A stretch of 64,000 nucleotides of DNA, from the NCBI RefSeq assembly GCF_005795905.1, contig NZ_VAWE01000001.1, forward strand, positions 5,321,001-5,385,000. The letters run 5' to 3'. The notes beneath the pieces were generated by a model that saw only the letters and a program-made list of their open reading frames with translations, made no database searches and was not told the DNA's origin. The translations under genes were made by a program, and so were the position numbers. Within the stretch, counting starts at the first letter, position 1; each line of letters opens with the position of its first letter. Positions 6,897 to 16,430 of this stretch are shown piece by piece. This DNA is from Streptomyces marianii (GTDB lineage: Bacteria > Actinomycetota > Actinomycetes > Streptomycetales > Streptomycetaceae).

Positions 6897-9340
6897 GACG
6901 CGCTCCGGGCGTCCGCGAGGGGTGTACCGCCGGCCGGGGCGGAGGGCGGCGGCACGGCGTCGGCGTGGCCGTCGTCCTCGATCGCCAGCCGCGGCAGCAG
7001 CCGGTCCAGGGCGCCGGGCAGCCACCAGTTCGCCCGGCCGAGCAGCACCATCGTGGACGGTACGAGCACGCCGCGCACCACGGTGGCGTCGAGCGCGACC
7101 GCCGTGGCCAGGCCGATGCCGAACATCTTCACGACGGGGTCGTCGGACAGCAGATAGCCGAGGAAGACGCTGACCATGATGAGCGCCGCGGAGGTGATGA
7201 TCCGGCCGGTACCGGACAGCCCGGAGATCACCGCGCTCCGGTTGTCCCCGTCGCGCAGATAGGCGGCGCGCACGGCACTCAGCAGGAAGACCTCGTAGTC
7301 CATCGCCAGTCCGAACAGTACGGCGAACATCAGCAGCGGGACGTAGCCCGGGATCGGCACCGGACCTTCGAGCCCGACCGGCGTCGCGCCCCACCCCCAC
7401 TGGAAGATCGCGGTGAGCACCCCGTAGGCCGCGGCGACCGAGACCAGGTTCATCAGCGCGGCCTTCACCGCGACCACCGGGGAGCGGAAGGCCACGAGCA
7501 GGAGCAGCGCGGCGACGGCGAGCACGAAGCCGACGACCAGCGGCATCCGTGCGGTCAGCCGTTCGTTCAGATCGGCCTGGGCGGCCGTGACCCCGCCCAC
7601 ATGGGTCACCAGCCCGGTGCCCCCGGTGGAACCGGGCAGGGTCTCGTCGCGGAGCCGGTGCACGAGAGCGACCGTGTCCGGGTCGGCCGGCGCGGTGGTG
7701 GGCGTGACCTGCCAGCGCACCCGAGTGCCGCTCGCGTCCAGTTGCGCGGGCCCGACGGACGCGACACCGCGGGTCGCGCGCAGGGCGGAGGACACGGCCG
7801 TGATCCGGGCGTCGTCGGTGCCGGAGGCGGGCGAGGGCAGTGAGGACACGACCTGGAGCGGCCCGTTGGCACCGGGACCGAAGGCATCGGCCAGCCGGTC
7901 GTAGGCGGTACGGCTCGCAGTGCCGACGGCCTTGTCACCCGCGTCCAGCTGACCGAGCGTCAACTGACTGGCCGGGGCCGCGAGTACGCCGGTCAGCAGC
8001 AACGCGCCCAGCAGGCAGCGCCACGGCCGGGACGCGACGAACGCGGCTATCCGGCCCCAGCCGGCCGGAGCGCCCCCGGCGCCGGGGTGCGCCTCCGCCG
8101 GCCGCGAGCGGGCCGCGTGGGTTTCGGGGTGCTCCCCGTCGGGCCCGGCCGCGGTGACTTCGGTGCCTGCCTCGCCGGCCCCGCAGCCCGCTGAACGCTC
8201 CTTCCGCGCGTCCCGCCGCTCCCGTGCGTTTCCTGACGCCCGGACGGCTCCGTCCTCCCGTTCCTCCCGTTCCTCCCGTGCGTCCTGCTTGTCCCGCGCC
8301 CGGAATCCGCCCCGTGCCTTCCGTCCGTTCCGCGCCCGGGGGGTGAGACGAGGCCCGAGCAGCGACAGCACGGCGGGCAGCAGGGTGAGCGTCGCCGCCA
8401 TGGCGACCAGCACGGCGATGCCCGGCGCGAGCGCCAGCGCGTGCAGCAGGGGAAGCCCGCCCAGCGCGAGCCCGGCGAGCGCGGCGACGACCGCACTGCC
8501 CGCGAACACGACCGCCCTGCCGGAGCCGGCCGTGGTGCGCGCCGCCGCGTCCTCGACGCCCACCCCGGCCGCGAGCAGTTCACGGAACCGGGTCAGACAG
8601 AAGAGCGTGTAGTCGATGCCGACACCGAGGCCGATCATCGCCGCGATGGTCGCCCCGGAGGACGGCATGTCCATCAGATGGCCGGCCAGACCGATCAGAC
8701 AGAGGGACGCGCCGAGCGCGACCGCTCCCGTGAGCAGCGGGACCCCGGCCGCGACCAGGCTCCCGAAACCCAGCGCCAGGACGACGAACGCGGCCGCGAG
8801 GCCGATGACCTCGCTGTGCCCGGTGGAGCCCTTGTCGGCAGCCGCCGCGAGGTCTCCCCCGGCCGTGACCTCGATCCCCGCGCGCGCCGCGGGCGCGGCG
8901 GCCTCCGTGACGGCGCGGGTGGTCTCCGGGGTGATGTCCCGGCCGCCGACGTCGAGTTCGACCGTCAGGCGGCCCGTGCGGCCGTCGGCGGCGAGACCGC
9001 CGCCGACCGGTTCGTACGGGGTGGTCACGGCCACGACGTGGTCGACGCCCTCGATGGCCCGCGCCGCCTCCTCGACGGCTCTGCGCTGCCCGGAGGAGGT
9101 GAGCGGCGCGACGTCGGCCGGTGCGTACAGGACCACGGGCTGCCGGCCCGAGGCCGCGTCGGCGAAGGCTCCGGCCGTGTCGCGTGCCGCCTGGCTGTCG
9201 CTGCCAGGGATGGTCACGGCCTCACTGGTGACCCTTCCGAAGGTGCCGACGGCGGCGGCCAGGGCGACGAGCAGCAGCAGCCAGGCGGCCACGGTCCGTT
9301 TCGGTCTGCGGGCGCACCAGCGCCCGGTGGCCAGGAGCAT
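6893..9340 (-). CDS. MmpL/RND-family transporter
   Basis: 815 aa with the two-fold MmpL layout. Each half begins with one membrane helix, a large extracellular domain, and then five helices (for example VIGLAAAFVVLALGFGSLVAAG and GLGVGIDYTLFC in half one; MPLVVGFVLAVAALLLLVAF and GLAMDYEVFLLS in half two). The GxGxDY motif appears in both halves and carries the proton-relay Asp-Tyr pair. An unusual Lys/Arg/Glu-rich linker of about 90 residues (8110-8340 in DNA) joins the halves. The family exports lipids or hydrophobic compounds. The gene is divergent from a TetR regulator, with two matched operators between them, so it is probably induced by the ligand of that regulator. Confidence 0.93.
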   Translation of the reverse strand: MLLATGRWCARRPKRTVAAWLLLLVALAAAVGTFGRVTSEAVTIPGSDSQAARDTAGAFADAASGRQPVVLYAPADVAPLTSSGQRRAVEEAARAIEGVDHVVAVTTPYEPVGGGLAADGRTGRLTVELDVGGRDITPETTRAVTEAAAPAARAGIEVTAGGDLAAAADKGSTGHSEVIGLAAAFVVLALGFGSLVAAGVPLLTGAVALGASLCLIGLAGHLMDMPSSGATIAAMIGLGVGIDYTLFCLTRFRELLAAGVGVEDAAARTTAGSGRAVVFAGSAVVAALAGLALGGLPLLHALALAPGIAVLVAMAATLTLLPAVLSLLGPRLTPRARNGRKARGGFRARDKQDAREEREEREDGAVRASGNARERRDARKERSAGCGAGEAGTEVTAAGPDGEHPETHAARSRPAEAHPGAGGAPAGWGRIAAFVASRPWRCLLGALLLTGVLAAPASQLTLGQLDAGDKAVGTASRTAYDRLADAFGPGANGPLQVVSSLPSPASGTDDARITAVSSALRATRGVASVGPAQLDASGTRVRWQVTPTTAPADPDTVALVHRLRDETLPGSTGGTGLVTHVGGVTAAQADLNERLTARMPLVVGFVLAVAALLLLVAFRSPVVAVKAALMNLVSVAAAYGVLTAIFQWGWGATPVGLEGPVPIPGYVPLLMFAVLFGLAMDYEVFLLSAVRAAYLRDGDNRSAVISGLSGTGRIITSAALIMVSVFLGYLLSDDPVVKMFGIGLATAVALDATVVRGVLVPSTMVLLGRANWWLPGALDRLLPRLAIEDDGHADAVPPPSAPAGGTPLADARSAS

Positions 9341-9414
9341 CAGGAAGCCGTCCCTCTCGTGCGGCGGGCCGGCGGGGCCCTCTCGTGCGGCGGCCCGGGA
9401 TGGGCTCGGAGTTG

Positions 9415-9431
9415 TTGCACTCGGTGTGCAA
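9415..9431. promoter_or_regulatory. TetR operator copy 1
   Basis: TTGCAC-N5-GTGCAA, a perfect 17-bp inverted repeat in the divergent mmpL/tetR promoter region. Confidence 0.7.
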
Positions 9432-9440
9432 GCGGCACGG

Positions 9441-9457
9441 TTGCATCACGAGTGCAA
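9441..9457. promoter_or_regulatory. TetR operator copy 2
   Basis: TTGCAT-N5-GTGCAA, the same 17-bp pattern as copy 1, centre to centre 26 bp. The outer arms of the two copies (9412-9423 and 9449-9460) also form a 12-bp perfect inverted repeat. It lies 32 bp upstream of the regulator start. Confidence 0.7.
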
Positions 9458-9488
9458 CAATGTCAACGCAGGGATGGGAGGAACCGAG

Positions 9489-10268
9489 GTGAACCAGTCG
9501 GACCGGCGGGCGCCGGATCGCGCCGGGGCAGGTGGAGGCGCACACCCCGGGGGCGGCGGACCGGTGCGGGACGGTCGCACCGAGCGCGGTCGCCGGACCC
9601 GGGAGAAGATCGCCGACGCGATGCTCTCGCTGCTCGACGACGGGGAGACGCAGTTCCCCGCGGACCGGGTGGCCGAGCGGGCCGGAGTGTCACGGCGCCT
9701 GGTGTTCCACCACTTCGCCGACATGGGTCAGCTCCAGGACACCGCCATCGCCCGGCGGCTGGACCAGCTGGCCGCGCGGATCGGCCCCCTGCCGGGCGAG
9801 GGGCCGAGGGAGGTGAGGGTGGCCGCGCTCGTCGAGCAGCGCGCACGGATCCTGGAGTGGATCACGCCGGCACGGCTGACGATGATGCGGCTGGAGAATC
9901 CGTCCGAGCGGGTCGGGTTCGCCACCCGCCAGGTGCTCGACTTCGCCCGCAGCCGGCTGGCCGAGGTCTTCGCCGAGGAACTGGACCGGCTGCCCGGGGA
10001 ACCCCGGGCCGACCTGCTCAACGGGCTTGACGCGGTGTCCACATGGGGCGCCTGGTACCACTGGCGCAGCAGCGGGCTCGACCCGGATGCCGCCCGCCGC
10101 ACGATGGAGGCCACGGTGCACGCGCTGCTCGCCGTGACCGACCGGACACCCGCGCCGGACCGGGCCGGCCCGCCGGGCACCGCTGACGACCGAGCGCCCG
10201 CACCCGGCCCGGCGGCGGACGACGTACCGTCCTCGCCTGAGGCCGAGGTCCCGCCCTCTGCCTCCTGA
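9489..10268 (+). CDS. TetR/AcrR-family repressor, divergent from the MmpL gene
   Basis: 259 aa. After a disordered Gly/Arg-rich leader the HTH domain runs from RTREKIADAMLSLL to VAERAGVSRRLVFHHFADM (about residues 35-85), the TetR pattern. A ligand-binding helical domain and a Pro/Ala-rich tail follow. GTG 9489 is taken as start because GGGAGGA (9476-9482) is placed correctly for it; ATG 9474 has no ribosome site. The frame is open upstream through the MmpL gene, which is only a shadow. It very probably represses the MmpL/LmeA-like operon and itself through the two identical operators in the intergenic region. Confidence 0.9.
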   Translation: MNQSDRRAPDRAGAGGGAHPGGGGPVRDGRTERGRRTREKIADAMLSLLDDGETQFPADRVAERAGVSRRLVFHHFADMGQLQDTAIARRLDQLAARIGPLPGEGPREVRVAALVEQRARILEWITPARLTMMRLENPSERVGFATRQVLDFARSRLAEVFAEELDRLPGEPRADLLNGLDAVSTWGAWYHWRSSGLDPDAARRTMEATVHALLAVTDRTPAPDRAGPPGTADDRAPAPGPAADDVPSSPEAEVPPSAS

Positions 10269-10326
10269 TCTCAATCACTGGTCCCCGGATCTCAGATCCG
10301 GGAACCGTCCGCCTATTCTCGTCCTC

Positions 10327-10749
10327 ATGCTGACCATCACCCAGGCCCTCTACGACCGGATCGTCGCCCACGCCCGCGAGGACCACCCCGACGAGGCGTG
10401 CGGCGTGGTCGCGGGGCCCGTCGGGAAGGGGCGGCCCGAGCGCTTCGTCCCCATGCTCAACGCCGCCCGTTCGCCCACGTTCTACGAGTTCGACTCGTCG
10501 GACCTGCTGAAGCTCTATCGGGAGATGGACGACCGGGACGAGGAGCCGGTGGTCATCTACCACTCCCACACGGCGACCGAGGCGTACCCGTCCCGGACGG
10601 ACATCTCGTACGCCAACGAGCCCGGCGCCCACTACGTGCTCGTCTCCACGGCGGACGCCGACGACGCCGGCCCGTTCCAGTTCCGCTCCTTCCGGATCCT
10701 CGACGGCGAGGTCGCCGAGGAGGAGGTCCGGGTCGTCGACGCGTACTGA
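10327..10749 (+). CDS. mec: Mec-type JAMM/M67 metallopeptidase of the CysO cysteine pathway
   Basis: Mec proteins release cysteine from the C-terminus of the sulfur carrier CysO. The JAMM zinc motif is intact: E23 in HPDEACG, then H79-S-H81-x7-S89-x2-D92 in HSHTATEAYPSRTD. The 140-aa length is usual. It stands just upstream of a leader peptide, cysO and cysM on the same strand, giving the full pathway. About 90 bp with a separate promoter-like region lie between it and the leader peptide, so mec and cysO-cysM can be controlled separately. Because CysO here ends in two residues after Gly-Gly, this peptidase may also trim that tail. Confidence 0.9.
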   Translation: MLTITQALYDRIVAHAREDHPDEACGVVAGPVGKGRPERFVPMLNAARSPTFYEFDSSDLLKLYREMDDRDEEPVVIYHSHTATEAYPSRTDISYANEPGAHYVLVSTADADDAGPFQFRSFRILDGEVAEEEVRVVDAY

Positions 10750-10786
10750 GGTCGATATTCCACCAGGCGAACAGATCAGGTCCATG

Positions 10787-10800
10787 ATGTGAGATCACAT
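10787..10800. promoter_or_regulatory. 14-bp palindrome upstream of the cysteine leader, candidate activator site
   Basis: ATGTGA-GA-TCACAT is a perfect palindrome. Its centre lies 43 bp upstream of the leader ATG, which is also the predicted transcript start. The -35 position has no consensus hexamer, so an activator bound here is plausible. Confidence 0.45.
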
Positions 10801-10824
10801 GCCGGGGGCCGGATCGGGAATCGT

Positions 10825-10830
10825 TACGAT
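10825..10830 (+). promoter_or_regulatory. -10 element for a leaderless transcript
   Basis: TACGAT with 6 bases to the ATG of the leader peptide. This is the geometry of actinobacterial leaderless mRNAs. Confidence 0.45.
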
Positions 10831-10836
10831 GACCGC

Positions 10837-10962
10837 ATGGTTCCCCACGACGTGAGTGAGAAGACGCCGGGCACGCCGCTGCTCGTGGCGCGACTGCACG
10901 TCGACCTGTGCCGCCTGGCCAGCGCCATCTGTACGCGCCGCGCGGACAGCGGTACGGCCTGA
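10837..10962 (+). CDS. Cysteine-type attenuation leader peptide, 41 aa
   Basis: The short ORF reads MVPHDVSEKT at its start and then RLHVDLCRLASAICTRR. This is the RxHxDLxRxxSAIC pattern of the putative leader peptides found in front of sulfur-assimilation genes in Streptomyces. It carries two Cys codons, one of them the rare TGT, within eight residues. Ribosome stalling there would sense charged tRNA-Cys. A 16-nt palindrome (10996-11011) between its stop and cysO is a candidate attenuator stem. It has no Shine-Dalgarno site but sits directly at the expected transcript start. It probably couples cysO-cysM expression to cysteine supply; the mechanism is inferred from related polycysteine leaders. 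Confidence 0.75.
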   Translation: MVPHDVSEKTPGTPLLVARLHVDLCRLASAICTRRADSGTA

Positions 10963-10995
10963 GCCCACGGCCCACGAACGCAGCAGCCCGCACCA

Positions 10996-11011
10996 GCCCC
11001 CGCGCGGGGGC
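10996..11011 (+). promoter_or_regulatory. Candidate attenuator hairpin between leader peptide and cysO
   Basis: GCCCCCG/CGGGGGC self-complementary 16-mer, 33 bases after the leader stop codon and 57 bases before the cysO start. Confidence 0.4.
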
Positions 11012-11068
11012 CCAGCCGCGCGCCCTTACGCAACGCCCCTTACGCCACTCCCGACAGGAGCCCATGCC

Positions 11069-12323
<1,255 letters not shown>

Positions 12324-12476
12324 CGCCGTGCCCCCGGCATGCCTCCTGGTGCCGTCGGGCACCTGCCCGGGCGCGCGGAGGGCCCGGTCGCACGCCTGGA
12401 CGCCGCGGGGTGTCGGCGCCCGCCGTGGCCGGGCGCCGGCCCGGACACGCGGAGGTGTTCAGGTGCCCGGACGGCG

Positions 12477-12983
12477 TCACAGGTGGCGCAGCTGGTCCCA
12501 CAGCAGCGGATCCACCACACCCACCCGCCGGCGGAAGTCCCGTACCCGGACCTCGCGCAGTTCGTCGGTCTCCAGGAAGCTCGGGCGCCCGTGGGTGTCG
12601 CCGACCGTGCCCGGCGGGAGCGGGATCACGCCCGGACGCTCGTCGTGATAACGACTGGTGATCTTGGCGACGCGTGCCGCGCCGCCGTGCACGGCGAGGA
12701 CCAGGCAGGGCCGGTCCTTGGAGCCGGGCCCGTCCTCGAACGGGACGTCCGCCCACCAGATCTCGCCCGGCTGCGGCCGCCGCTCCGGTCCCGGACGCGC
12801 GGCACCCTCCGCCAGCCTGCCGGGCCGTTCGCCCGGGGCACGGCCGCGCGGCCTCGTCGGCGGACGGCCCGGCGGTCTTCCGCCGGGCCTCCCCGCGCGG
12901 CCGCCCGGCCTCACCCGCGTCACGGCCGCCAGCAGCGCGACCGCCACCACCGCGCCCAGCGCGAGCCACCATGACGTGTCCAT
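12477..12983 (-). CDS. Membrane-anchored PemK/MazF-like protein without a visible antitoxin
   Basis: 168 aa. Residues 5-24 form one membrane helix (WWLALGAVVAVALLAAVTRV) followed by a Pro/Gly/Arg-rich linker. The C-terminal part from PQPGEIWWADVPFEDG through KDRPCLVLAV is the PemK/MazF beta-barrel. That family includes sequence-specific endoribonuclease toxins, and G-E-I-W-W plus the RPCLVL strand are its typical landmarks. No small antitoxin ORF is found beside it: cysM is convergent and the MBL gene is divergent. A membrane anchor is unusual for a toxin, so a non-toxic or regulatory RNase role is as likely. Confidence 0.75.
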   Translation of the reverse strand: MDTSWWLALGAVVAVALLAAVTRVRPGGRAGRPGGRPPGRPPTRPRGRAPGERPGRLAEGAARPGPERRPQPGEIWWADVPFEDGPGSKDRPCLVLAVHGGAARVAKITSRYHDERPGVIPLPPGTVGDTHGRPSFLETDELREVRVRDFRRRVGVVDPLLWDQLRHL

Positions 12984-13225
12984 ACCTCAGACGGTACCGG
13001 CGCGCATCCCGGGCCGCGCGCGCCGCTCGCCCGCCGTCACGCGTCGTCCTATCCGGTGACAGGGCAGGTGAGTTCCCCCACAACGGGTACCTGCGAAGGA
13101 GCGCCCGACCCTTTCGCGCCTTACGCTCGACGCACCGCACGACCTCCCCTGCGCACGCCTCGGCACCCCGCCACCCGCCCACGTTCCCCGTCCACCGGAC
13201 GTCCGTCCACGGAGGTTCAAGCTCC

Positions 13226-13978
13226 ATGAAGCTCACCGTCGTCGGCTGCTCGGGGTCGTTCCCGTCCGCGGAATCGGCCTGCTCGAGCTACCTCGTAGAG
13301 GCCGACGGCTTCCGGCTGCTCCTCGACATGGGCAACGGCGCCCTCGGTGAGCTGCAGCGCCACATCGGTCTCTACGACCTCGACGCCGTCTTCCTGAGCC
13401 ATCTGCACGCGGACCACTGCATCGACATGTGCGCGTACTTCGTGGCCCGCTACTACCGCCACGACGGCGGCCGCTGCGACGCCATCCCGGTGTACGCGCC
13501 GGAGGGCGCGGAGCAGCGGCTCACCACCGCGTACGCCGACACCCCCTCCGACACGTCGATGAGCGAGGTCTTCGACTTCCACACCCTCAAGCCGGGCGCC
13601 TTCGAGATCGGGCCGTTCTCCGTGCGCACCGAGAAGGTCGCGCACCCCGTCGACACCTTCGCCATCCGGATCGAGCACGGCGGCCGCTCCCTGACGTACT
13701 CCGGCGACACGGGTGTCTGCGACCCCCTGGCCGACCTCGCCGACGGCACGGACCTCTTCCTCTGCGAGGCGGCCTTCACCCACGGCAAGGAGGACATCCC
13801 GGACCTCCACCTCAACGGCCGCGAGGCGGGCGCCCACGCCGCCCGCGCGCGGGTCGGCCGCCTCGTGCTCACCCACATCCCGCCGTGGACGGACGCCGAG
13901 CGCAATCTCGCGGACGCGCGGGAGGTCTTCCGGGGCCCCGTGGAACTGGCGGCCCCGGGCGCGGTCTACGAGTTGTGA
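13226..13978 (+). CDS. MBL-fold metallo-hydrolase
   Basis: 250 aa metallo-beta-lactamase fold protein, RNase Z/arylsulfatase-like subgroup. The metal motif is S-H59-L-H61-A-D63-H64; additional ligands are in EKVAHPVDTF, TYSGDTGVCD and LTHIPPW. There is no signal peptide, so it acts in the cytoplasm. The start is the ATG at 13226 with GGAGG at 13211-13215; the longer open frame upstream is GC-rich noise. In Streptomyces this gene normally sits near rph and rdgB as here. The substrate is unknown; phosphodiesterase activity is the common guess. Confidence 0.88.
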   Translation: MKLTVVGCSGSFPSAESACSSYLVEADGFRLLLDMGNGALGELQRHIGLYDLDAVFLSHLHADHCIDMCAYFVARYYRHDGGRCDAIPVYAPEGAEQRLTTAYADTPSDTSMSEVFDFHTLKPGAFEIGPFSVRTEKVAHPVDTFAIRIEHGGRSLTYSGDTGVCDPLADLADGTDLFLCEAAFTHGKEDIPDLHLNGREAGAHAARARVGRLVLTHIPPWTDAERNLADAREVFRGPVELAAPGAVYEL

Positions 13979-14103
13979 GGCGGTCGGGCCGCGGGGCGCG
14001 TCCGTCCTGCCGCCCGACGCGGAGATCCACTCCGCAGGCCAGGAGCGGCACCTCCCGTTAAACTCGCATAGAAGCGACACATCGTCCTGATCTGCGAGGA
14101 AAC

Positions 14104-15696
14104 ATGGCCGATGACGTCAAGGACACCCTCCCTCCACCGCCCAGCTCGCACAGCCGGGAAGGGCCCGGAGAGCTGAAGCACAACGCGATCGGCTTTCTCG
14201 ACGCGCTCGTCATCGGCATCAACTCGACCTCGCCCGCGTACTCGCTGGCCGCGGTCATCGGCGCGGTGGTGGCTCTCGTCGGCGTCTACGCGCCCGGCGT
14301 GGTGCTCGCCTCCTTCGTGCCGATGCTGCTGATCGCATCGGCCTTCTTCTACCTCAACCGGGTCGACCAGGACTGCGGCACGACCTTCTCCTGGGTCACC
14401 CGCGCCATGGGGCCCTGGGCCGGCTGGTTCGGCGGCTGGGCGATCATGATGACCGGCGTGCTCGTCGTCGGTTCGCTCGCCGACGTGGCCGTCGGCTTCG
14501 GGCTGCTCACCGTGGGACTCGACAGCTGGGCCGCCAACGACCTCGTACGCCAGCTGCTCGCCGTGCTGCTCATCCTCGTCATGACCGCCATCTGCGTCGT
14601 CGGCACCGAGGCCTCGGCACACGTCCAGAACGTGCTCATCCTCGCCCAGGTCGCGTCGCTCTTCGCGTTCGCCGTCGTGGCCGTCTACCGCGTGTACGCG
14701 GGTACCAGCTCGCTCGGCGCCGTCGAGCCGCAGATGACCTGGCTGAATCCCCTCGGGGCGGGCGGCGCGGCGCTGACCGCCGGTCTGCTGCTCGGCGTCT
14801 TCATGTACTGGGGCTGGGAGTCGGCGGTCAACCTCACCGAGGAGGTCAAGAACTCCGCCAGCGCCCCCGGACGGGCCGGCATCTGGTCGACGGTCGTCCT
14901 GCTCGGCACGTACCTCTCGGTCACCATCGCGGTCGTCGCCTTCGCCGGACCCGCCTACCTCGCCGAGAACGCCGCCGAGGAGGAGTTCGTCTTCGCCTCC
15001 CTCGCCCGGCAGGTCCTGGGCGGGTGGGACTGGCTCGTCCTGCTGGCCGTCTCCACGTCCGCGCTCGCCTCGACCCAGACGACGATCATCCCGGCATCCC
15101 GGACGGGGCTCTCCATGGCCAGGCGCGGCGCGCTGCCCGCCGCCCTCGCCCGGATCCACCCCCGCTTCCGCACGCCCCACGTCAGCACCTGGGCCGTCGC
15201 GGCCGTCGCGATCGTCTGGTACCTCGTCGTCAGCCAGATCAGCGAGAACGCCCTGCTCGACTCGCTCACGGCCCTCTCGCTGCTCATCGCGTTCTACTAC
15301 GCTCTCACCGGCATCGCCTGTGCCGTCTACTACCGCCGCCATCTCACCGAGAGCGTGCGCAACTTCCTGCTCATCGGCCTCGGACCGGTGGTCGGCGCCG
15401 TGCTGCTGCTGTGGCTGCTGGTGGAGTCCGTCATCGACATGTCCAACCCGGCCAACTCCTACAGTGGGGTCTCGTGGTTCGGGATCGGACCGCCGCTCGT
15501 CATCGGCATCTTCATCGTCGTGGTGGGACTGTTGATCATGGTTGGCCGCCGGCTGACGAGCGACCGCTTCTGGCACGAGCGCCCGAGCGTCTGCGACCCC
15601 GACCTCGCACGCGGCACCACCGGCACCGGCAGCGGCACTGGTGCGGGCAGTGGTACCGGCAGTGGCGGCGGCGGGGACGGATCCGGAGGGCCGTGA
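14104..15696 (+). CDS. APC-superfamily amino acid permease
   Basis: 530 aa with about 12 membrane helices. The first is preceded by ELKHNAIGFLDALVIGINSTSPAYSLA, the start of the APC fold with the substrate-binding unwound helix. Later helices include GWFGGWAIMMTGVLVV and GLLLGVFMYWGWESAVNLTEE. The C-terminal tail after RRLTSDRFWHERP is a Gly/Ser/Thr low-complexity stretch of about 25 residues. The substrate cannot be told from sequence. A universal stress protein gene follows after one base and is likely co-transcribed, an arrangement often seen for permeases whose activity a Usp protein modulates. Confidence 0.9.
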   Translation: MADDVKDTLPPPPSSHSREGPGELKHNAIGFLDALVIGINSTSPAYSLAAVIGAVVALVGVYAPGVVLASFVPMLLIASAFFYLNRVDQDCGTTFSWVTRAMGPWAGWFGGWAIMMTGVLVVGSLADVAVGFGLLTVGLDSWAANDLVRQLLAVLLILVMTAICVVGTEASAHVQNVLILAQVASLFAFAVVAVYRVYAGTSSLGAVEPQMTWLNPLGAGGAALTAGLLLGVFMYWGWESAVNLTEEVKNSASAPGRAGIWSTVVLLGTYLSVTIAVVAFAGPAYLAENAAEEEFVFASLARQVLGGWDWLVLLAVSTSALASTQTTIIPASRTGLSMARRGALPAALARIHPRFRTPHVSTWAVAAVAIVWYLVVSQISENALLDSLTALSLLIAFYYALTGIACAVYYRRHLTESVRNFLLIGLGPVVGAVLLLWLLVESVIDMSNPANSYSGVSWFGIGPPLVIGIFIVVVGLLIMVGRRLTSDRFWHERPSVCDPDLARGTTGTGSGTGAGSGTGSGGGGDGSGGP

Positions 15697-15697
15697 G

Positions 15698-16117
15698 ATG
15701 GCCGTCGTCCTCGGATACGACGAGTCGCCCGGCTCCGTGCGTGCGCTGCGGGTGGCCGTCGAGGTCGCCGCCGCCTTCCGCGAGCCGCTCGTCCTGGTCT
15801 TCGGCGCGGCGCCCCCGGGCACGCTCGGCGAGGAGTACCGGAGCCATCTGGAGGCCATACGCCAGTCCGGCAGGACCGCCCTCGCCCACGCCGTCGCCGC
15901 GGCCGACGACGCGGGCGTACCCACGGCGGTCGAGATCCTCGACCAGGGGCCGGCCGAGGCGCTGCTCGACGCCGCCGACCGCCACGACGCCCGCGTCATC
16001 GTCGTCGGCAGCTACGGGGAGAGCCCACTGCGCGGCGCCCTCCTGGGCTCGACCCCGCACAAGCTGCTGCACATCTCGCGGGTCCCGGTGCTGTGCGTCC
16101 CGGCCGCGGAGGCCTGA
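15698..16117 (+). CDS. Universal stress protein (UspA family)
   Basis: 139 aa, single Usp domain. VVLGYDESPGSVRALRVAV is the N-terminal strand-helix, and VVGSYGESPLRGALLGSTPHKLLHISRVPVLCV is the nucleotide-binding C-terminal part with the G-x2-G-x9-G-(S/T) type loop (here SYGESPLRGALLGST), so ATP binding is likely. The start ATG at 15698 follows the permease stop by one base, with GGAGGG in front. It probably regulates or reports on the permease upstream. The identification is firm; the partner is inferred. Confidence 0.88.
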   Translation: MAVVLGYDESPGSVRALRVAVEVAAAFREPLVLVFGAAPPGTLGEEYRSHLEAIRQSGRTALAHAVAAADDAGVPTAVEILDQGPAEALLDAADRHDARVIVVGSYGESPLRGALLGSTPHKLLHISRVPVLCVPAAEA

Positions 16118-16294
16118 GCGAGCGGACGAGCGAGCGGACGAGCGCGCGGACGGGGCGGGGAAACGGCCGGTGGGCCGACGTCGGAGCGGACCCGGGGCGC
16201 ACGGGCGGGCCCCCGCGCTCCGGAGGGGAGTGCCGGGGGCCCGCGTGCCGTCCGCGACCGCCATGTGGACCGGCTGCCATGGTCTACATCAGTC

Positions 16295-16310
16295 AGAGGT
16301 GTAGACCAGT
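16295..16310. promoter_or_regulatory. Orphan DasR-site-like sequence inside an inverted repeat
   Basis: AGAGGTGTAGACCAGT matches 13 of 16 positions of the DasR (dre) consensus. Its TGTAGACCA half also pairs perfectly with TGGTCTACA at 16280-16288. The 313-bp gap 16118-16430 lies between two convergent gene ends and holds no other gene, so no promoter is expected here. It may be a remnant of a lost promoter or a transcription roadblock. Confidence 0.45.
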
Positions 16311-16430
16311 TGTGGCGTGTGACGGAAGACAAGGAACCTGCGATCCCCGGGCGCCCGGTCATTCGCCCGCAGCCCTCGCCGCCCCTGCCGGCGCCCGTGG
16401 GCGCCGCTCGCGGTCGTGCGCGGCCTCCCG

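Noticed and set aside
10787..10800. CRP-type site upstream of the cysteine leader
   Set aside because: The half-sites TGTGA/TCACA are right, but the spacer is 2 bp instead of 6, so it does not fit a CRP dimer. It is kept only as an unnamed palindrome.
13966..15999. Long minus-strand frame (677 codons)
   Set aside because: It is antisense to the permease and Usp genes. The composition is Asp/Gly/Gln-rich noise and it has no ribosome site.
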